64,000 nucleotides of DNA, from assembly GCF_042408735.1 (NCBI RefSeq), contig NZ_JBHOQV010000150.1, positions 18,928 through 82,927 on the forward strand, given 5' to 3'. Made by a program: the position numbers and the translations under genes. Source of the stretch: Thermogemmatispora sp042408735 (GTDB lineage: Bacteria > Chloroflexota > Ktedonobacteria > Ktedonobacterales > Ktedonobacteraceae). Below are positions 43,141 through 52,892 of the stretch, piece after piece (the stretch's first letter is position 1; the number at the start of each line of letters is the position of its first letter). The notes beneath the pieces were generated by a model. That model was not told where the DNA came from and did no database searches. It saw only the letters and a program-made list of their open reading frames with translations.

Positions 43141-43659
43141 CTATTCACCTCCGCCGCCGCTGCCGGCGGGTACCTGCTCTGGCTCTGGCTCGCGCATCTT
43201 CTGCGCGGCGTACTGGATAGCCTTGACGATGTTGACATAACCTGTGCAGCGGCAGAGATTGCCCGAGATGCCTTCACGAATCTCCTGCTCGCTGGGATTG
43301 GGATTGCGTTTGAGCAGGGCCAGGGCGGCCATCATCATGCCCGGCGTGCAGTAGCCGCACTGCAGGGCATGCTCGACATGGAAGCCTTCTTGAAGGGGAT
43401 GCAGCTTCCCAGCCTGCTCCAGGCCCTCGACGGTCAGCAGCTCGCGCCCGTCGGCCTGGACGGCGAGCATGGTGCAGGACTTGACGGCCTTGCCATCGAC
43501 GAGAATGGTACAGGCACCGCAGGAAGAGGTATCGCAGCCGATGTGCGTGCCGGTGAGGCGCAGGCCGTCGCGCAACCAGTGCACCAGCAGGGTACGCGCC
43601 TCGACGTCGCCCTCGTAGAGCTTGCCATTGATGGTAACCCGAATATGATGGATGCTCAT
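43141..43659 (-). CDS. coxS: Aerobic carbon monoxide dehydrogenase small (iron-sulfur) subunit
   Basis: 172 residues with two [2Fe-2S] clusters. The plant-type cluster uses Cys42, Cys47, Cys50 and Cys62; the second uses Cys101, Cys104, Cys136 and Cys138 (CGYCTPG and GNLCRCTGY). It carries electrons from the CoxL molybdenum site to the FAD of CoxM. It lies between coxM and coxL with two-base gaps. Confidence 0.97.
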   Translation of the reverse strand: MSIHHIRVTINGKLYEGDVEARTLLVHWLRDGLRLTGTHIGCDTSSCGACTILVDGKAVKSCTMLAVQADGRELLTVEGLEQAGKLHPLQEGFHVEHALQCGYCTPGMMMAALALLKRNPNPSEQEIREGISGNLCRCTGYVNIVKAIQYAAQKMREPEPEQVPAGSGGGGE

Positions 43660-43661
43660 GG

Positions 43662-44540
43662 CTAGGCACCTCCTGTGGCACGGCTGCGTGCCTGACGCAG
43701 GGCACGCACGGTAAGCGTCTGCACCATCGCACGCTTGTAGTCGGCAGGACCCCGCAGGTCGCTGACCGGCTGAGCCTCCGCGGCCGCCTGCTCGGCGGCC
43801 CGGGCAATGACGGCCTCGTCGAGAGTACTGCCCAGCAGGATCTGCTCGGCGGCGCGTGCCTTGATGGGGGTCGGGCCTACGTTGGTGAGTCCCAAACCGG
43901 CATAGGTGACGCGCCCGGCCTCGTCAAGGACCACATAGGCGGCTACCCCGGCGATGGCGTAGTCGCCAACCTTGCGCTCCAGTTTCAAATAGGCACCGCC
44001 GCTGCGCCCGGTGGGGGCAGGTACGCGGATCTCGGTCAGCAGCTCGTTGGGCTGCAGCGTGGTCTCAAAGCTGCTGTCGGTAAAGAACTGCTCGATCGGG
44101 ATGAGGCGCTGACCACTGGGTCCGGTGGCCACAAGCTCGGCCCCCAGGGCGAGCATCGTCGCCGGGTGGTCGTTGGCCGGGTCGGCATGGGCCAGATTGC
44201 CCCCAACGGTGGCCCAATTGCGCACGACGGGATCGGCGATGACGCGCGCGGTATCGGCCAGAATGGGATAGCGCCGGCGAATGAGATCGGCAGCCTCTAG
44301 CTCGGCTTCGCGCGTCAAGGCTCCAATGTGCAGGGTACCGTCAGCCTCCTGGATGTACTCCAGGTCGCGCAGGCGGTTGATGTCCACCAGTACGGCGGGG
44401 GAGGCGAGGCGGAAGCGCAGGAGGGGAATGAGACTGTGCCCACCCGCGAGCACCTTGGCATCGGCGCCGTGCCGGTCCAATAGGGCGATGGCTTCAGCAA
44501 CACTGCCGGCCACCTGGTAGTCAAAAGGACCAGGGATCAA
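43662..44540 (-). CDS. coxM: Aerobic carbon monoxide dehydrogenase medium (FAD) subunit
   Basis: 292 residues of the FAD-binding domain in molybdopterin dehydrogenases. FAD motifs are AGGHSLIPLLRFRL (about 32-45) and TVGGNLAHADPANDHPA (about 111-127), followed by the C-terminal CO-dehydrogenase flavoprotein domain. It accepts electrons from CoxS and reduces quinone. It is first in the coxMSL order. Confidence 0.96.
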   Translation of the reverse strand: MIPGPFDYQVAGSVAEAIALLDRHGADAKVLAGGHSLIPLLRFRLASPAVLVDINRLRDLEYIQEADGTLHIGALTREAELEAADLIRRRYPILADTARVIADPVVRNWATVGGNLAHADPANDHPATMLALGAELVATGPSGQRLIPIEQFFTDSSFETTLQPNELLTEIRVPAPTGRSGGAYLKLERKVGDYAIAGVAAYVVLDEAGRVTYAGLGLTNVGPTPIKARAAEQILLGSTLDEAVIARAAEQAAAEAQPVSDLRGPADYKRAMVQTLTVRALRQARSRATGGA

Positions 44541-44705
44541 GGGAAGATCACCTCCGTTTCGTCACTGGCAGCCTGAATAGACAAGCAAGGAGCCAGCACG
44601 GCCCGAGTAGACAGGCTGGCCTTCGGCTCTTTTCCCATGCTTGCCTTGCCGGAAGAACAGAGTTGTAGCAGAGCGCTGGCACGTGGTTACGATGGTGCTG
44701 CTCTC

Positions 44706-44778
44706 AGTATAGCCAGTGAGGGGAGCAAGGTGTTACCCCCGAAGGAAGGGTCTTGTTCCCCCCCCTTTGGAGGGGGAA
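44706..44778 (-). promoter_or_regulatory. cox upstream region: -10 box and terminator-like stem
   Basis: A minus-strand TATACT (44711-44706) with TAACAC 18 bases upstream is the best candidate cox promoter; the poor -35 suggests activation. Further upstream, TTCCCCC and GGGGGAA (44756-44778) form a stem just past the response-regulator stop, likely that gene's terminator. Confidence 0.45.
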
Positions 44779-44804
44779 GTTGACAGGTGAGCAGGGCCGC
44801 TCGC

Positions 44805-45440
44805 TCAGAGCCAGCCCTGCTTGACGGCGACCATCACGGCCTCGGTACGGTTCTTGACTCCCAGGCGATGAAGGATCTCCTGAACGTAGCTCTTGACCGT
44901 GTTTTCGCTGAGGTAGAGCTTGGCGGCGATCTCGCGGCTGGAAAGGCCCTGGGCGATGAGGCGCAGAATGACCAGTTGCTGGGCGCTCAGCGGCTCCGGT
45001 GCCGGTTCCTGGCGTACCGACGTCCGGCGCAGGTGGGCCAGCACAGCTACTGCCGCCTTGGGGTCAATGGCCGCCTCGCCACGTGCCACCGCCCGAATCG
45101 AGCGTTTGAGATCGAAGCGCTCGATATCTTTGACAATATAGCCGCGCGCGCCCGCCTGCAGGCAATCGGCCACCAGTTGCTCATCGGTATAGGTGGTCAC
45201 AATGATCACGCCGATCTGGGGATAGCGCTCGCAGACCTGGCGGCAGAGGGCGACGCCGCTGGCTCCAGGCAGGCGCACATCGAGCAGAATGATGTCCGGG
45301 CGCAGACGCTCGACCAGCTCTAGGGCCTGCTCGGCGGTGGCCGCCTCGCCCACGATCTCGAAATCCGGCTCCGAGACCAGCATGGCCTTGAGACCCTCGC
45401 GCACCATCTCGTGATCATCGACGATCAGTAAGCGAATCAA
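44805..45440 (-). CDS. NarL/FixJ-family response regulator
   Basis: 211 residues: a receiver domain (RLLIVDDHEMVREGL, phosphoacceptor Asp in IILLDVRLPGASG, Lys in GYIVKD) and a LuxR-type helix-turn-helix (LSSREIAAKLYLSENTVKSYV). It overlaps the end of the histidine kinase gene by 26 bases, so the two are a coupled pair. It lies directly upstream of the cox genes in the same direction, so control of CO oxidation is possible but not shown. Confidence 0.93.
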   Translation of the reverse strand: MIRLLIVDDHEMVREGLKAMLVSEPDFEIVGEAATAEQALELVERLRPDIILLDVRLPGASGVALCRQVCERYPQIGVIIVTTYTDEQLVADCLQAGARGYIVKDIERFDLKRSIRAVARGEAAIDPKAAVAVLAHLRRTSVRQEPAPEPLSAQQLVILRLIAQGLSSREIAAKLYLSENTVKSYVQEILHRLGVKNRTEAVMVAVKQGWL

Positions 45441-46800
45441 GAGGGATCACCGCCTTTACAATCAGGCCGCCTTCCTCACCGTTGACCAGCAGGAGCTGCC
45501 CACCACAGTCGCTGACCCGCTGCTGCATGCCGCGCAGTCCCAGGTGGGCCGGATTCTGACGATAGTTCTCCAGGATCTCCGGCGCCAGGCCGACCCCGTT
45601 ATCCTGAACAACCAGCACGGCCTGGGTGCGCGTGACCTGCACTGTGACCACAACGGCGGTTGCCTGGGCATGACGCAGGACATTGGAAAGGGCCTCGCGC
45701 GCTACACTGAACAGGGCGTTCTCGACGGCCACCGGCGGCGCGCTTGCCCACTCGGCCACCACCAGATCGACATCGAGGCCAGCGGCGGATTCGCGCAGGT
45801 CGTGAATGAGGGCGTGCAGGCGACTGATAAGCCCGCCGTCCTGGGTCTGCGGTTCGCTGGAAGAGAGGGCAAAGATGGCATCACGTACCTGGGCTGTACC
45901 AAGCGAGGCAAGCTGCTTGATGGTACGCAGGGGCCGCTCTAGAGGCGATCCCGCCGGCAATTGCTCCAGAACCCAATCGGCCTTGAGACCGATTGTGAAC
46001 AGGGTCTGCTGAACGCGGTCGTGCAGTTCCTGAGCGATGCGGCTGCGCTCGTCGGCCAGCATCTGACGCTTCTGGGCTTCGGTTAGCTCATGGTGCAGGG
46101 TCTGGAGATCGGTGGCTACCCGCGTCAGCTCCTGATTGCGCCGCTCCAGCTCGGCGGTGCGCTCGCGAACCTCCCGTTCGAGCCGGGCCGCCTGCTCTTC
46201 CATGGCTCGCCGCTCGCGAGCAATGAGCTGGGCGTTGTGAATGGCCACGGCGGCCTGGGCGCTGAGAGCCTCGATCAGCTCGACGTGGCGCGGCTTGAAG
46301 CGCCTGGGCTGAGTGTGCCCAATGAGAAACGCTCCCAGAATCGACCCCTCGCGCGTCCGCAGTTGGACGCCGAGAAAGCTGCGCACGGGAATGTGGCCAC
46401 GAGGAATGCCGACGTAGCGTCGGTCGCTGACGACGTCGTCGACCAAAACTGAGGTGCCTTTCCAGAAGACGGGATGCAGCACACCGATGCCTTCAACCGG
46501 ACCAACGTGGCGGAAGTGCTCTTCAACACCATGCTCGCCCGAGATGGCCGCCAGATGGAAGAGTCCTTTTTTGATGCGCCGCTCTGAGACTTCGCCCGTG
46601 AGTTCGGGAATGAGGAAAAAGGCGGCATATTCGGCGGCGGTCACCCGCCGGGCGGCATCGGTGATCATCTGGAGCAGGCGCTGAAGATCGAACTCCGAGG
46701 TGAGGGCAATGGCGATGCGGTTGAGCTGGGCCAGCTCTTCGGCCCGCTCCTGCAGGCTGGCGATCAGGTTCGTCCGGCTTTCGTCGCTGGTCTGTACCAT
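45415..46800 (-). CDS. GAF-domain sensor histidine kinase (HisKA_3 type)
   Basis: 461 residues without transmembrane segments. A GAF domain (about 15-185) is followed by a coiled coil, then a HisKA_3 dimerisation helix with the phospho-His in SRIAQELHDRVQQTLF, and an HATPase domain (VARE-ALSNVLRHA, DNGVG, then GLRGMQQR). The soluble GAF sensor suggests a redox, gas or cyclic-nucleotide signal. ATG 46800, nine bases after AGGGAAG, is preferred to the TTG at 46827. It is paired with the overlapping response regulator. Confidence 0.92.
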   Translation of the reverse strand: MVQTSDESRTNLIASLQERAEELAQLNRIAIALTSEFDLQRLLQMITDAARRVTAAEYAAFFLIPELTGEVSERRIKKGLFHLAAISGEHGVEEHFRHVGPVEGIGVLHPVFWKGTSVLVDDVVSDRRYVGIPRGHIPVRSFLGVQLRTREGSILGAFLIGHTQPRRFKPRHVELIEALSAQAAVAIHNAQLIARERRAMEEQAARLEREVRERTAELERRNQELTRVATDLQTLHHELTEAQKRQMLADERSRIAQELHDRVQQTLFTIGLKADWVLEQLPAGSPLERPLRTIKQLASLGTAQVRDAIFALSSSEPQTQDGGLISRLHALIHDLRESAAGLDVDLVVAEWASAPPVAVENALFSVAREALSNVLRHAQATAVVVTVQVTRTQAVLVVQDNGVGLAPEILENYRQNPAHLGLRGMQQRVSDCGGQLLLVNGEEGGLIVKAVIPLDSLTDRR

Positions 46801-47006
46801 AGCAGGCTTCTTCCCTGTGACGCGCAACTACCCAGGCCCGAGCAAGGACGTCTCTCCGTCTTCATTGACTTCTCATTATTATAGCAGCTCTCTCCGGCTC
46901 CTGCTCCGGGATACCTCTGAGCAGGCTGCAGCCCAAGGGAAAGGGAAAAGGAACCACCACCCCGCGCCTGCCTGTCTGCCTGCCTTCCTGTCACTGAGAT
47001 TGTCTT

Positions 47007-47612
47007 CTAGAGCCAGCCTTTTTGACGGGCCAATTGCGCCGCTTCAATGCGGTTGCGCGCCCCCATCTTCTGGATGGCTACGGAGAGATAGTTGCGGACC
47101 GTTCCCTCGGAGAGGAAGAGCCGAGCCGCAATTTCGGCTATGCTCGCCCCCGGCAGGGCAGCCCGCAAGACCTCCCGCTCACGCTCGCTGAGAGGGTTGT
47201 CTCCCTCGCTGAGAGCCGCCATGGCCAGGGCCGGATCAACGATGCGCTCCCCGGCCAGCGCCCGCCTGATGGAGGTCGCTAGCTGGGTCGAAGGGGCATC
47301 TTTGAGAAGAAAACCTACCACGCCACTGGCCAGGGCCTGTTTGAGATAGCCAGGACGGCCAAAGGTGGTCAATATGAGGATGCGGCATTCCGGCAGTTGC
47401 CGATGGAGGGCCGCCGCAACCGTGAGGCCATCGCCTCCCGGCATCTCGATGTCTAAGAGCGCTACATCGGGTCGGGTCTCTAATGCCGCTGGCACGACCT
47501 CGTCGCCTCGCCCCACTTCGGCAACCACCTCGATGTCGCCCGCCAGACTGAGCAGCGCCGCCAGGGCCCCGCGTACCATGGCTTGATCTTCAGCCAGCAG
47601 GACTCGTATCAT
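47007..47612 (-). CDS. NarL/FixJ-family response regulator
   Basis: 201 residues. The receiver has VLLAEDQAMVRGAL, phosphoacceptor Asp in VALLDIEMPGGDG and Lys in GFLLKDAP; the HTH is ASIAEIAARLFLSEGTVRNYL. ATG 47612 follows GGGAGG by eight bases; the frame upstream lies inside the kinase gene. It overlaps the kinase end by 23 bases. The sequence resembles DesR/LiaR-like regulators, which often control an ABC exporter, here possibly the divergent one at 49393. Confidence 0.92.
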   Translation of the reverse strand: MIRVLLAEDQAMVRGALAALLSLAGDIEVVAEVGRGDEVVPAALETRPDVALLDIEMPGGDGLTVAAALHRQLPECRILILTTFGRPGYLKQALASGVVGFLLKDAPSTQLATSIRRALAGERIVDPALAMAALSEGDNPLSEREREVLRAALPGASIAEIAARLFLSEGTVRNYLSVAIQKMGARNRIEAAQLARQKGWL

Positions 47613-48912
47613 CGCTCGGTCCTCCCGTGACATCGGTTCGTCTCTCTGAGCGCTGCCGCGCTTCTTCAAGACCCCTGCCTCCAGAGACAGGGTCTTCTGT
47701 CGGCTCACGGCGACGCTTCGTCAGCGGTAAGGCCACCTCCAGGCGAAAGCCATCGCTGACCGGTCCCGCCTCGAACTGTCCTCCCAGCTCCAGGACCCGC
47801 TCGGCCAAACCTCGCAGGCCGTTGCCCGCCGCCGGCAAACCACCTTGAGGGGACTGCCCGCACCCATCGTTCTTGATCGTGATCCAGAGCATCTGCCCCC
47901 CTTGCTTGAAGCGAATGTAGCACTCGCGCGCCCGACTATGCCGGATGACGTTGGTCACGCCTTCGCGCACAATCCAGGAGCAGACAACTTCCAGCGCCGG
48001 CACCCTCACAGCCTCCAGAGCACGCTCGCCCTCGAACCGGTAGTGCACTCCCGCTACCTCTAGCAGCTCACGCGCGGCCCGTAGCTCATCGAGCAGCGCT
48101 GGCCGGCGATAGGCGCTCACAGCTTCACGCACCTCTTGCAAAGTAAAGCGGGCAACCTGCTCAATGTCGCGAATCTCCTGAGCCGCCCGCTCCGGCGCCT
48201 GATCAAGCAGACGACCAGCCAGCTCGCTCTTGAGGGCAATCAACGAAAGACTGTGGCCGAGCAGGTCGTGAAGATCACGCGCGATGCGTAGCCGCTCTGC
48301 AGTGGCTGCCAGGCGAGCAATTTCCAGGCGCGCGCTGCGCAGCCGCTGGCTGGTCCTGACAAAATGGCCGACAGCCGAGATGAGCGCGCCTATGATCCCG
48401 ATGAAGAGCAGGGTCATGCCCAGAACGTTGAGCGAGTTATGGGCCAGCAGGGCGAGCAGGCTCGCCAGCAGAGCCAGCCCAGCAACAGCCAGCGCCGTTT
48501 GACGCACAGGCAGGCGCCCACCGCTGTAGCCGCTGATGTAGTAGAAGAGGTTGAACCAGCTATTCCCGCCGTTGAGCAGTACCAGCGGGATTGCCAGGAG
48601 GCTTAGCAGCCCCATAATCAGCCAGGCCCGCAAGAGACGCGGCTCAACGGGATTGGCCGTCGGCGGCGTGGAAGCCAGATAACGGGCATCACCCCAGCTT
48701 GCCCAGAGATAGACACTAAAAAAGCAAATTACTCCCGCTATTGATGCAAAAGCATCCAAAGGCCCTGGATGTGACAAAAGCTTTTGGAAGATGATCGGCA
48801 GGAAGAGAGGAACCCAGGCGACCCAGACGCTCCAGATGAGGTAAGGTGAAAGCCTCTCTACGGGCCAGAGCGGAAGTGTCTCCGGCCCAGGCTGCGGCTC
48901 TTCTGCAGCCAT
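47590..48912 (-). CDS. DesK-like membrane sensor histidine kinase
   Basis: 440 residues from ATG 48912. Six hydrophobic segments (about 20-45, 60-80, 110-130, 150-175, 180-200 and 205-225) are followed by a HisKA_3 helix with ERLRIARDLHDLLGHSLSLIALK and an ATPase domain with GVTNVIRHS, NDGCG and GNGLRGLAERV. Membrane kinases of this group sense membrane state or antimicrobials. The start is uncertain: open sequence continues to 49137, ATG 48912 has a weak GGAAGG site, and 48966 has none. The C-terminal 40 residues are polar and overlap the regulator gene. Confidence 0.88.
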   Translation of the reverse strand: MAAEEPQPGPETLPLWPVERLSPYLIWSVWVAWVPLFLPIIFQKLLSHPGPLDAFASIAGVICFFSVYLWASWGDARYLASTPPTANPVEPRLLRAWLIMGLLSLLAIPLVLLNGGNSWFNLFYYISGYSGGRLPVRQTALAVAGLALLASLLALLAHNSLNVLGMTLLFIGIIGALISAVGHFVRTSQRLRSARLEIARLAATAERLRIARDLHDLLGHSLSLIALKSELAGRLLDQAPERAAQEIRDIEQVARFTLQEVREAVSAYRRPALLDELRAARELLEVAGVHYRFEGERALEAVRVPALEVVCSWIVREGVTNVIRHSRARECYIRFKQGGQMLWITIKNDGCGQSPQGGLPAAGNGLRGLAERVLELGGQFEAGPVSDGFRLEVALPLTKRRREPTEDPVSGGRGLEEARQRSERRTDVTGGPSDDTSPAG

Positions 48913-49392
48913 AAGGGGAGCTGCCTTCCGAAGAAATGGCCCGAGGATGTGCAAGCGGCGCGCCATACTTTTGCTCGTTTCTAGCGCAGACAGGCCGATG
49001 ACTGGCAAGGCATCTTCCGTTGCCTTTTCCCAATGGGCGAATCGCTTTCCCCAGAGACCGTTGCTGCTGCGCTTCCAGCTTTTCCGCTCTCTGGGGGGAG
49101 TATAACCGCTCCGGCCGGGCATGTCCAGTACGGACAATCATCAGATTGGCATGACATTTGTCAGGCGATTTTGCTGATTACCTCCACTACTGCTGCGACT
49201 TCAATCGGCCTATACTCGGCACAAGAGCACGATCCACTGCTCCCTTCTCGCCTTCATCGAGTCGAGTTCAGCCCAACCGCAGGGGGCCCGGCATAGAGGG
49301 AGAGAGAAAGCCTGGCGGGCGGATGATCAGGCTCTCCGTCCTTTGCTTTTCTCCAGCCAGCAACGGTCAAGATCAGGAAAGGAAGAAGCCAT
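48913..49392. other. Divergent control region between kinase and ABC exporter genes
   Basis: No certain gene. It contains the inverted repeat TGACA-TT-TGTCA (49152-49163) and a plus-strand TATACT (49211-49216) without a proper -35, a layout that fits activation of the exporter by the neighbouring response regulator. Confidence 0.4.
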
Positions 49393-50142
49393 ATGAGGTC
49401 CAGCACTAATGCGACTCTGGCTTGCTCTACTGAGGTGGAACACCCCATCATTATGGCAGTAGAGCAGGTGACAAAGCATCTTCCCCTGGGACAGGAACGC
49501 GTCGAGATTTTAAAGGGGATCAGCTTCCAGGTTCGGCGCGGCGAGTTTGTGGCCATTGTGGGACCTTCAGGCTCCGGCAAGAGCACTTTGTTGGGGATCA
49601 TCGCCGGGTTGGACAGTCCCAGCACTGGCCGCGTGTTGATCGAGGACCTGGATATAAGCCACATGAGCGAAAGCCGCCTGGCCAGGATCCGCAATCAGAA
49701 GATTGGCATGGTCTTTCAGGCTTTCAACCTTATTCCCACCCTGACGGCCCAGGAAAACGTCGAGGTCCCTCTCTACGTCGGCGAGCATAAAGGCTCACCC
49801 GCCGCCCGCGCGCGCGAGCTGCTGGGGCTGGTCGGCCTTTCGCACCGCGCCCATCACCGTCCCAACCAGCTTTCGGGCGGAGAACAGCAGCGCGTGGCCA
49901 TTGCGCGCGCCCTGGCCAGCGACCCCGCCTTGATCATCGCCGACGAGCCTACCGGCAACCTCGATGCCCGCAACGGCGAGCACATCCTCAAGCTGATTTT
50001 GGAACTCCGTGAGCGGACCGGCAAAACCTTTATCATCGCGACCCATGATCCCGTGGTGGCCTCTCAGGCCGATCGGGCCATTCGTATCGTTGATGGCCTG
50101 CTTGGCGACATCGACTACTCGCAGCGCGTGATCACCCAGTAG
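49393..50142 (+). CDS. MacB/LolD-type ABC transporter ATP-binding protein
   Basis: 249 residues. Walker A is GPSGSGKST, signature LSGGEQQRVAIARALA, and Walker B LIIADEPTGNLD, all typical of the MacB/LolD/FtsE group that powers FtsX-like permeases. An AAGGAAG ribosome site lies seven bases before the ATG. It is followed after 29 bases by its permease gene and diverges from a kinase/regulator pair. Likely role: export of, or resistance to, a peptide or lipid-like compound. Confidence 0.93.
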   Translation: MRSSTNATLACSTEVEHPIIMAVEQVTKHLPLGQERVEILKGISFQVRRGEFVAIVGPSGSGKSTLLGIIAGLDSPSTGRVLIEDLDISHMSESRLARIRNQKIGMVFQAFNLIPTLTAQENVEVPLYVGEHKGSPAARARELLGLVGLSHRAHHRPNQLSGGEQQRVAIARALASDPALIIADEPTGNLDARNGEHILKLILELRERTGKTFIIATHDPVVASQADRAIRIVDGLLGDIDYSQRVITQ

Positions 50143-50171
50143 CGCCCAGGGCGCAGAAAGGAAGAAGTGTC

Positions 50172-52892
50172 GTGAAAGCCACTCTCTACCTGCAATACAC
50201 CTCACGCTCACTGCGGCGCGGCGGCCAGCGGACCCTGCTGGCCATCTGCTGCCTCACGGTTGGCGTCATGGCGATCGTCTCTCTGCAACTGGTCGGCTAC
50301 ATGCTTCAGAATTCGCTGGCGGGCAGCGCTCGCCTGGCCACCGGCGGCGACCTCGCCATCAACGCCCAGGGCGCTCCTCTGCGACAACAGGATCTTGCCT
50401 TCTTCGACCAACTCGAGCGGCAGGGCACCATCAGCGATTATACGGCCATCATCGGGGCCAGCGGGGCCTTCAGCAATATGACCTCAGCTACCCAGACTTT
50501 CCCCGTTGAGGCCGTCAATAGCAGCACCTTCCCTCTGGTGGGAGCACCCGACTTCGTCGCTCCCCCCTCGGCCACCCTGGCGAGCCTGCTCAGCGGGCAG
50601 CGGGTGGTCGTGACGCAGCAATTTCTCACGCTCTACCAGCGGCAGGTCGGCCAGAGCTTCCCGCTCTACCTCAAGACGCTCACCGGGACCGGCGAGACTC
50701 TTCAAGTCACCATCGCCGGCGTGATTGCCAACAGCGGGGCCTTCGCCCAGGCAGGCAATCTGATGCTCATCTCCCAGGCTGACTACCTGGCCGCCGCGCC
50801 AGCCAGACTGGCCTACTATACGCAGATCAACATCACCACCCCCGACCAGGCGCATAGCGATCAGGCCCTCAAAGCCATCACTGCGCGCTTCCCGCAGACC
50901 AGCACTCAGACGGCCAGCGATCTCTTCAGGGGTCAGCAGGCGACGATCGACGCCATCAGCCAGTTTCTGAAAATCGCCGGCTTGATCGCCCTGCTCATCG
51001 GCGGCGTGGGCATCGCCAATACGATGCAGGTGCTACTCTCACGGCGCCGCACCGAGATCGCCATGCTCAAGACCGCCGGCTACCAGCGCCAGGACCTCTA
51101 CACGCTCTTCGGTCTGGAGGCGGGACTGCTCGGCCTCATTAGTGGCATAGCTGGGACGCTGAGCGCGCTGGGCCTCAGCTTCCTGGTGCGCCAGCTTCTG
51201 CAGCGCTTCGGAACAAGCGTTCCCTTCGTGATCGATGGCCGACTCCTCCTCGGTGGCGCCCTCATCGGCTGCGCCACAGCTTTGATCTTCGGTCTACTCC
51301 CGATCGCCCAGGCCGCCAGTATCCGCCCGCTGCAGGTGCTGCGCGAGATCTCAGAGCGCCATCCATCCGACCATATTATGACTTTTCTACTATCAATTCT
51401 ACTCTCTATTCTCTTTTGCATGCTGACGACGGTCGTTCTGAGCAATAACCTCATACTAGGGATCCTGGTCACCTACGGCACCTTCGCCTTCTTACTGGTG
51501 CTGAGTGGCATCTTCAGCCTGCTTGTCCTGGCCATGAGCAAGCTGCCGGTTCCCGAGGGCCTGCACCCTGTCCAGCTTCTGCTGGTCTTGATCGGCGTGG
51601 CTCTCTCGTTGCTGCTCTTCAGAACCCTGCCGGTCTTCAGCGCCTTCCTGCTGCTCTTGTCGCTGCTGGGGCTGGTCATCCCCTGGCTGCCACGTCGCTG
51701 GAAGGTGACCATCAAGATGGCCCTGCGCAACATCGGCAGGCGGCGCACACGCACTGTTGCCACCATGCTGGCACTCTTCATTGGCGTGGCGGGCGTGGGC
51801 CTCGATATCGGTATGGGGCAGGACCTGCAGGCGCGCGTCACTGCGGTTCTGAACCAGCAGCAGCCGTATAACCTGGTGGTGACCACCAATGGGAGCGACC
51901 GCGCGATGCTCGCCGCTCACCTGCAGAGCATCAAAGGACTGAGCGCCAGCCGTCTGGATCTCTTTGCCCAGACGCTGCCCCTGCTCATCAATGGTCGTCC
52001 GGCGCGCATGCAGATGCCGGGCGGCGACTATGGTCAGCAGGTGAGCATCATGCTGGGCGGCATCGAGGGCTTCGACCTGACTCGCTATCGACCGACGCCG
52101 ACGATCATCGCCGGGCGCAATCTCAACGCCAGCGATCGCGGGACCAACCATATTCTGATCAGCGCTATTATGACTCGTGTTGGCTGGGCCGGCCTGCATC
52201 TGAAGCCGGGCGATAGCGTCACCTTCGCCAGCCTGGACGACAAGAGCGTCAGAACGGCTACCATCGTTGGCGTCTTCTCGATCCCCGACAGCTACCAGAC
52301 CCTGGGCAAGGTGCTGGCTCCCGATTCGCTGGTGACGGCCCTCAGTCCCGCCGGAGAGGGCCAGACCGCCATCTTCTACCTGCAAGTGCCCAGCTCACAG
52401 GTGGCGACGGCGCTTAAGCAGGTCGAGCGGCTAGCTCCCTCCGCCTCTGCCCAGAACCTCACCGATGGCGCCGCTTCCTTCTTGCAGCAGGTGCGCAGCT
52501 TCACCGATCTGCTGCTGGCCATCTCGCTGCTCTCGCTGCTGGCCGGGGTGATCATCGTCGCCAATTCGGTGGCCCTGGCCATGCTGGAGCGGCAGCGCGA
52601 AGTGGGCATTTTGAAGACGGTTGGCTACACCGCCAGGGGGATTCTTGGCCAGATCGTGCTTGAAAACGCTCTTGTCGGCGGCGTTGGAGCCTTCTGCGCC
52701 ACCTTGCTGGCCGCCAGCGGCGTGGTCGCCTTCAGCAAGGTCTTCTTCAATAATAACCTGATCCTGAGCATGGAACCAGCGGTCACCATCGCCCTGATCG
52801 TCGGGCCTGTGCTGCTGGCCTGCGCTACGGCAACGCTGGTGGCCTGGAGGGCGGCGCGCGTACGACCTCTGATCGTGCTGCGCTATGAATAG
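50172..52892 (+). CDS. FtsX-like ABC transporter permease (MacB superfamily)
   Basis: 906 residues with two FtsX-type domains. A first transmembrane helix (about 25-45) precedes an extracytoplasmic domain, then three helices near 265-400. A second unit begins after about 430, with extra helices to about 530, a second external domain (about 560-770), and closing helices around 780-900. Both FtsX domains carry the cytoplasmic motif RRxEIAMLKTAGY or RQREVGILKTVGY. The start is GTG, with AAGGAAG seven bases upstream. It uses the ATPase encoded just before it. Confidence 0.92.
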   Translation: MKATLYLQYTSRSLRRGGQRTLLAICCLTVGVMAIVSLQLVGYMLQNSLAGSARLATGGDLAINAQGAPLRQQDLAFFDQLERQGTISDYTAIIGASGAFSNMTSATQTFPVEAVNSSTFPLVGAPDFVAPPSATLASLLSGQRVVVTQQFLTLYQRQVGQSFPLYLKTLTGTGETLQVTIAGVIANSGAFAQAGNLMLISQADYLAAAPARLAYYTQINITTPDQAHSDQALKAITARFPQTSTQTASDLFRGQQATIDAISQFLKIAGLIALLIGGVGIANTMQVLLSRRRTEIAMLKTAGYQRQDLYTLFGLEAGLLGLISGIAGTLSALGLSFLVRQLLQRFGTSVPFVIDGRLLLGGALIGCATALIFGLLPIAQAASIRPLQVLREISERHPSDHIMTFLLSILLSILFCMLTTVVLSNNLILGILVTYGTFAFLLVLSGIFSLLVLAMSKLPVPEGLHPVQLLLVLIGVALSLLLFRTLPVFSAFLLLLSLLGLVIPWLPRRWKVTIKMALRNIGRRRTRTVATMLALFIGVAGVGLDIGMGQDLQARVTAVLNQQQPYNLVVTTNGSDRAMLAAHLQSIKGLSASRLDLFAQTLPLLINGRPARMQMPGGDYGQQVSIMLGGIEGFDLTRYRPTPTIIAGRNLNASDRGTNHILISAIMTRVGWAGLHLKPGDSVTFASLDDKSVRTATIVGVFSIPDSYQTLGKVLAPDSLVTALSPAGEGQTAIFYLQVPSSQVATALKQVERLAPSASAQNLTDGAASFLQQVRSFTDLLLAISLLSLLAGVIIVANSVALAMLERQREVGILKTVGYTARGILGQIVLENALVGGVGAFCATLLAASGVVAFSKVFFNNNLILSMEPAVTIALIVGPVLLACATATLVAWRAARVRPLIVLRYE

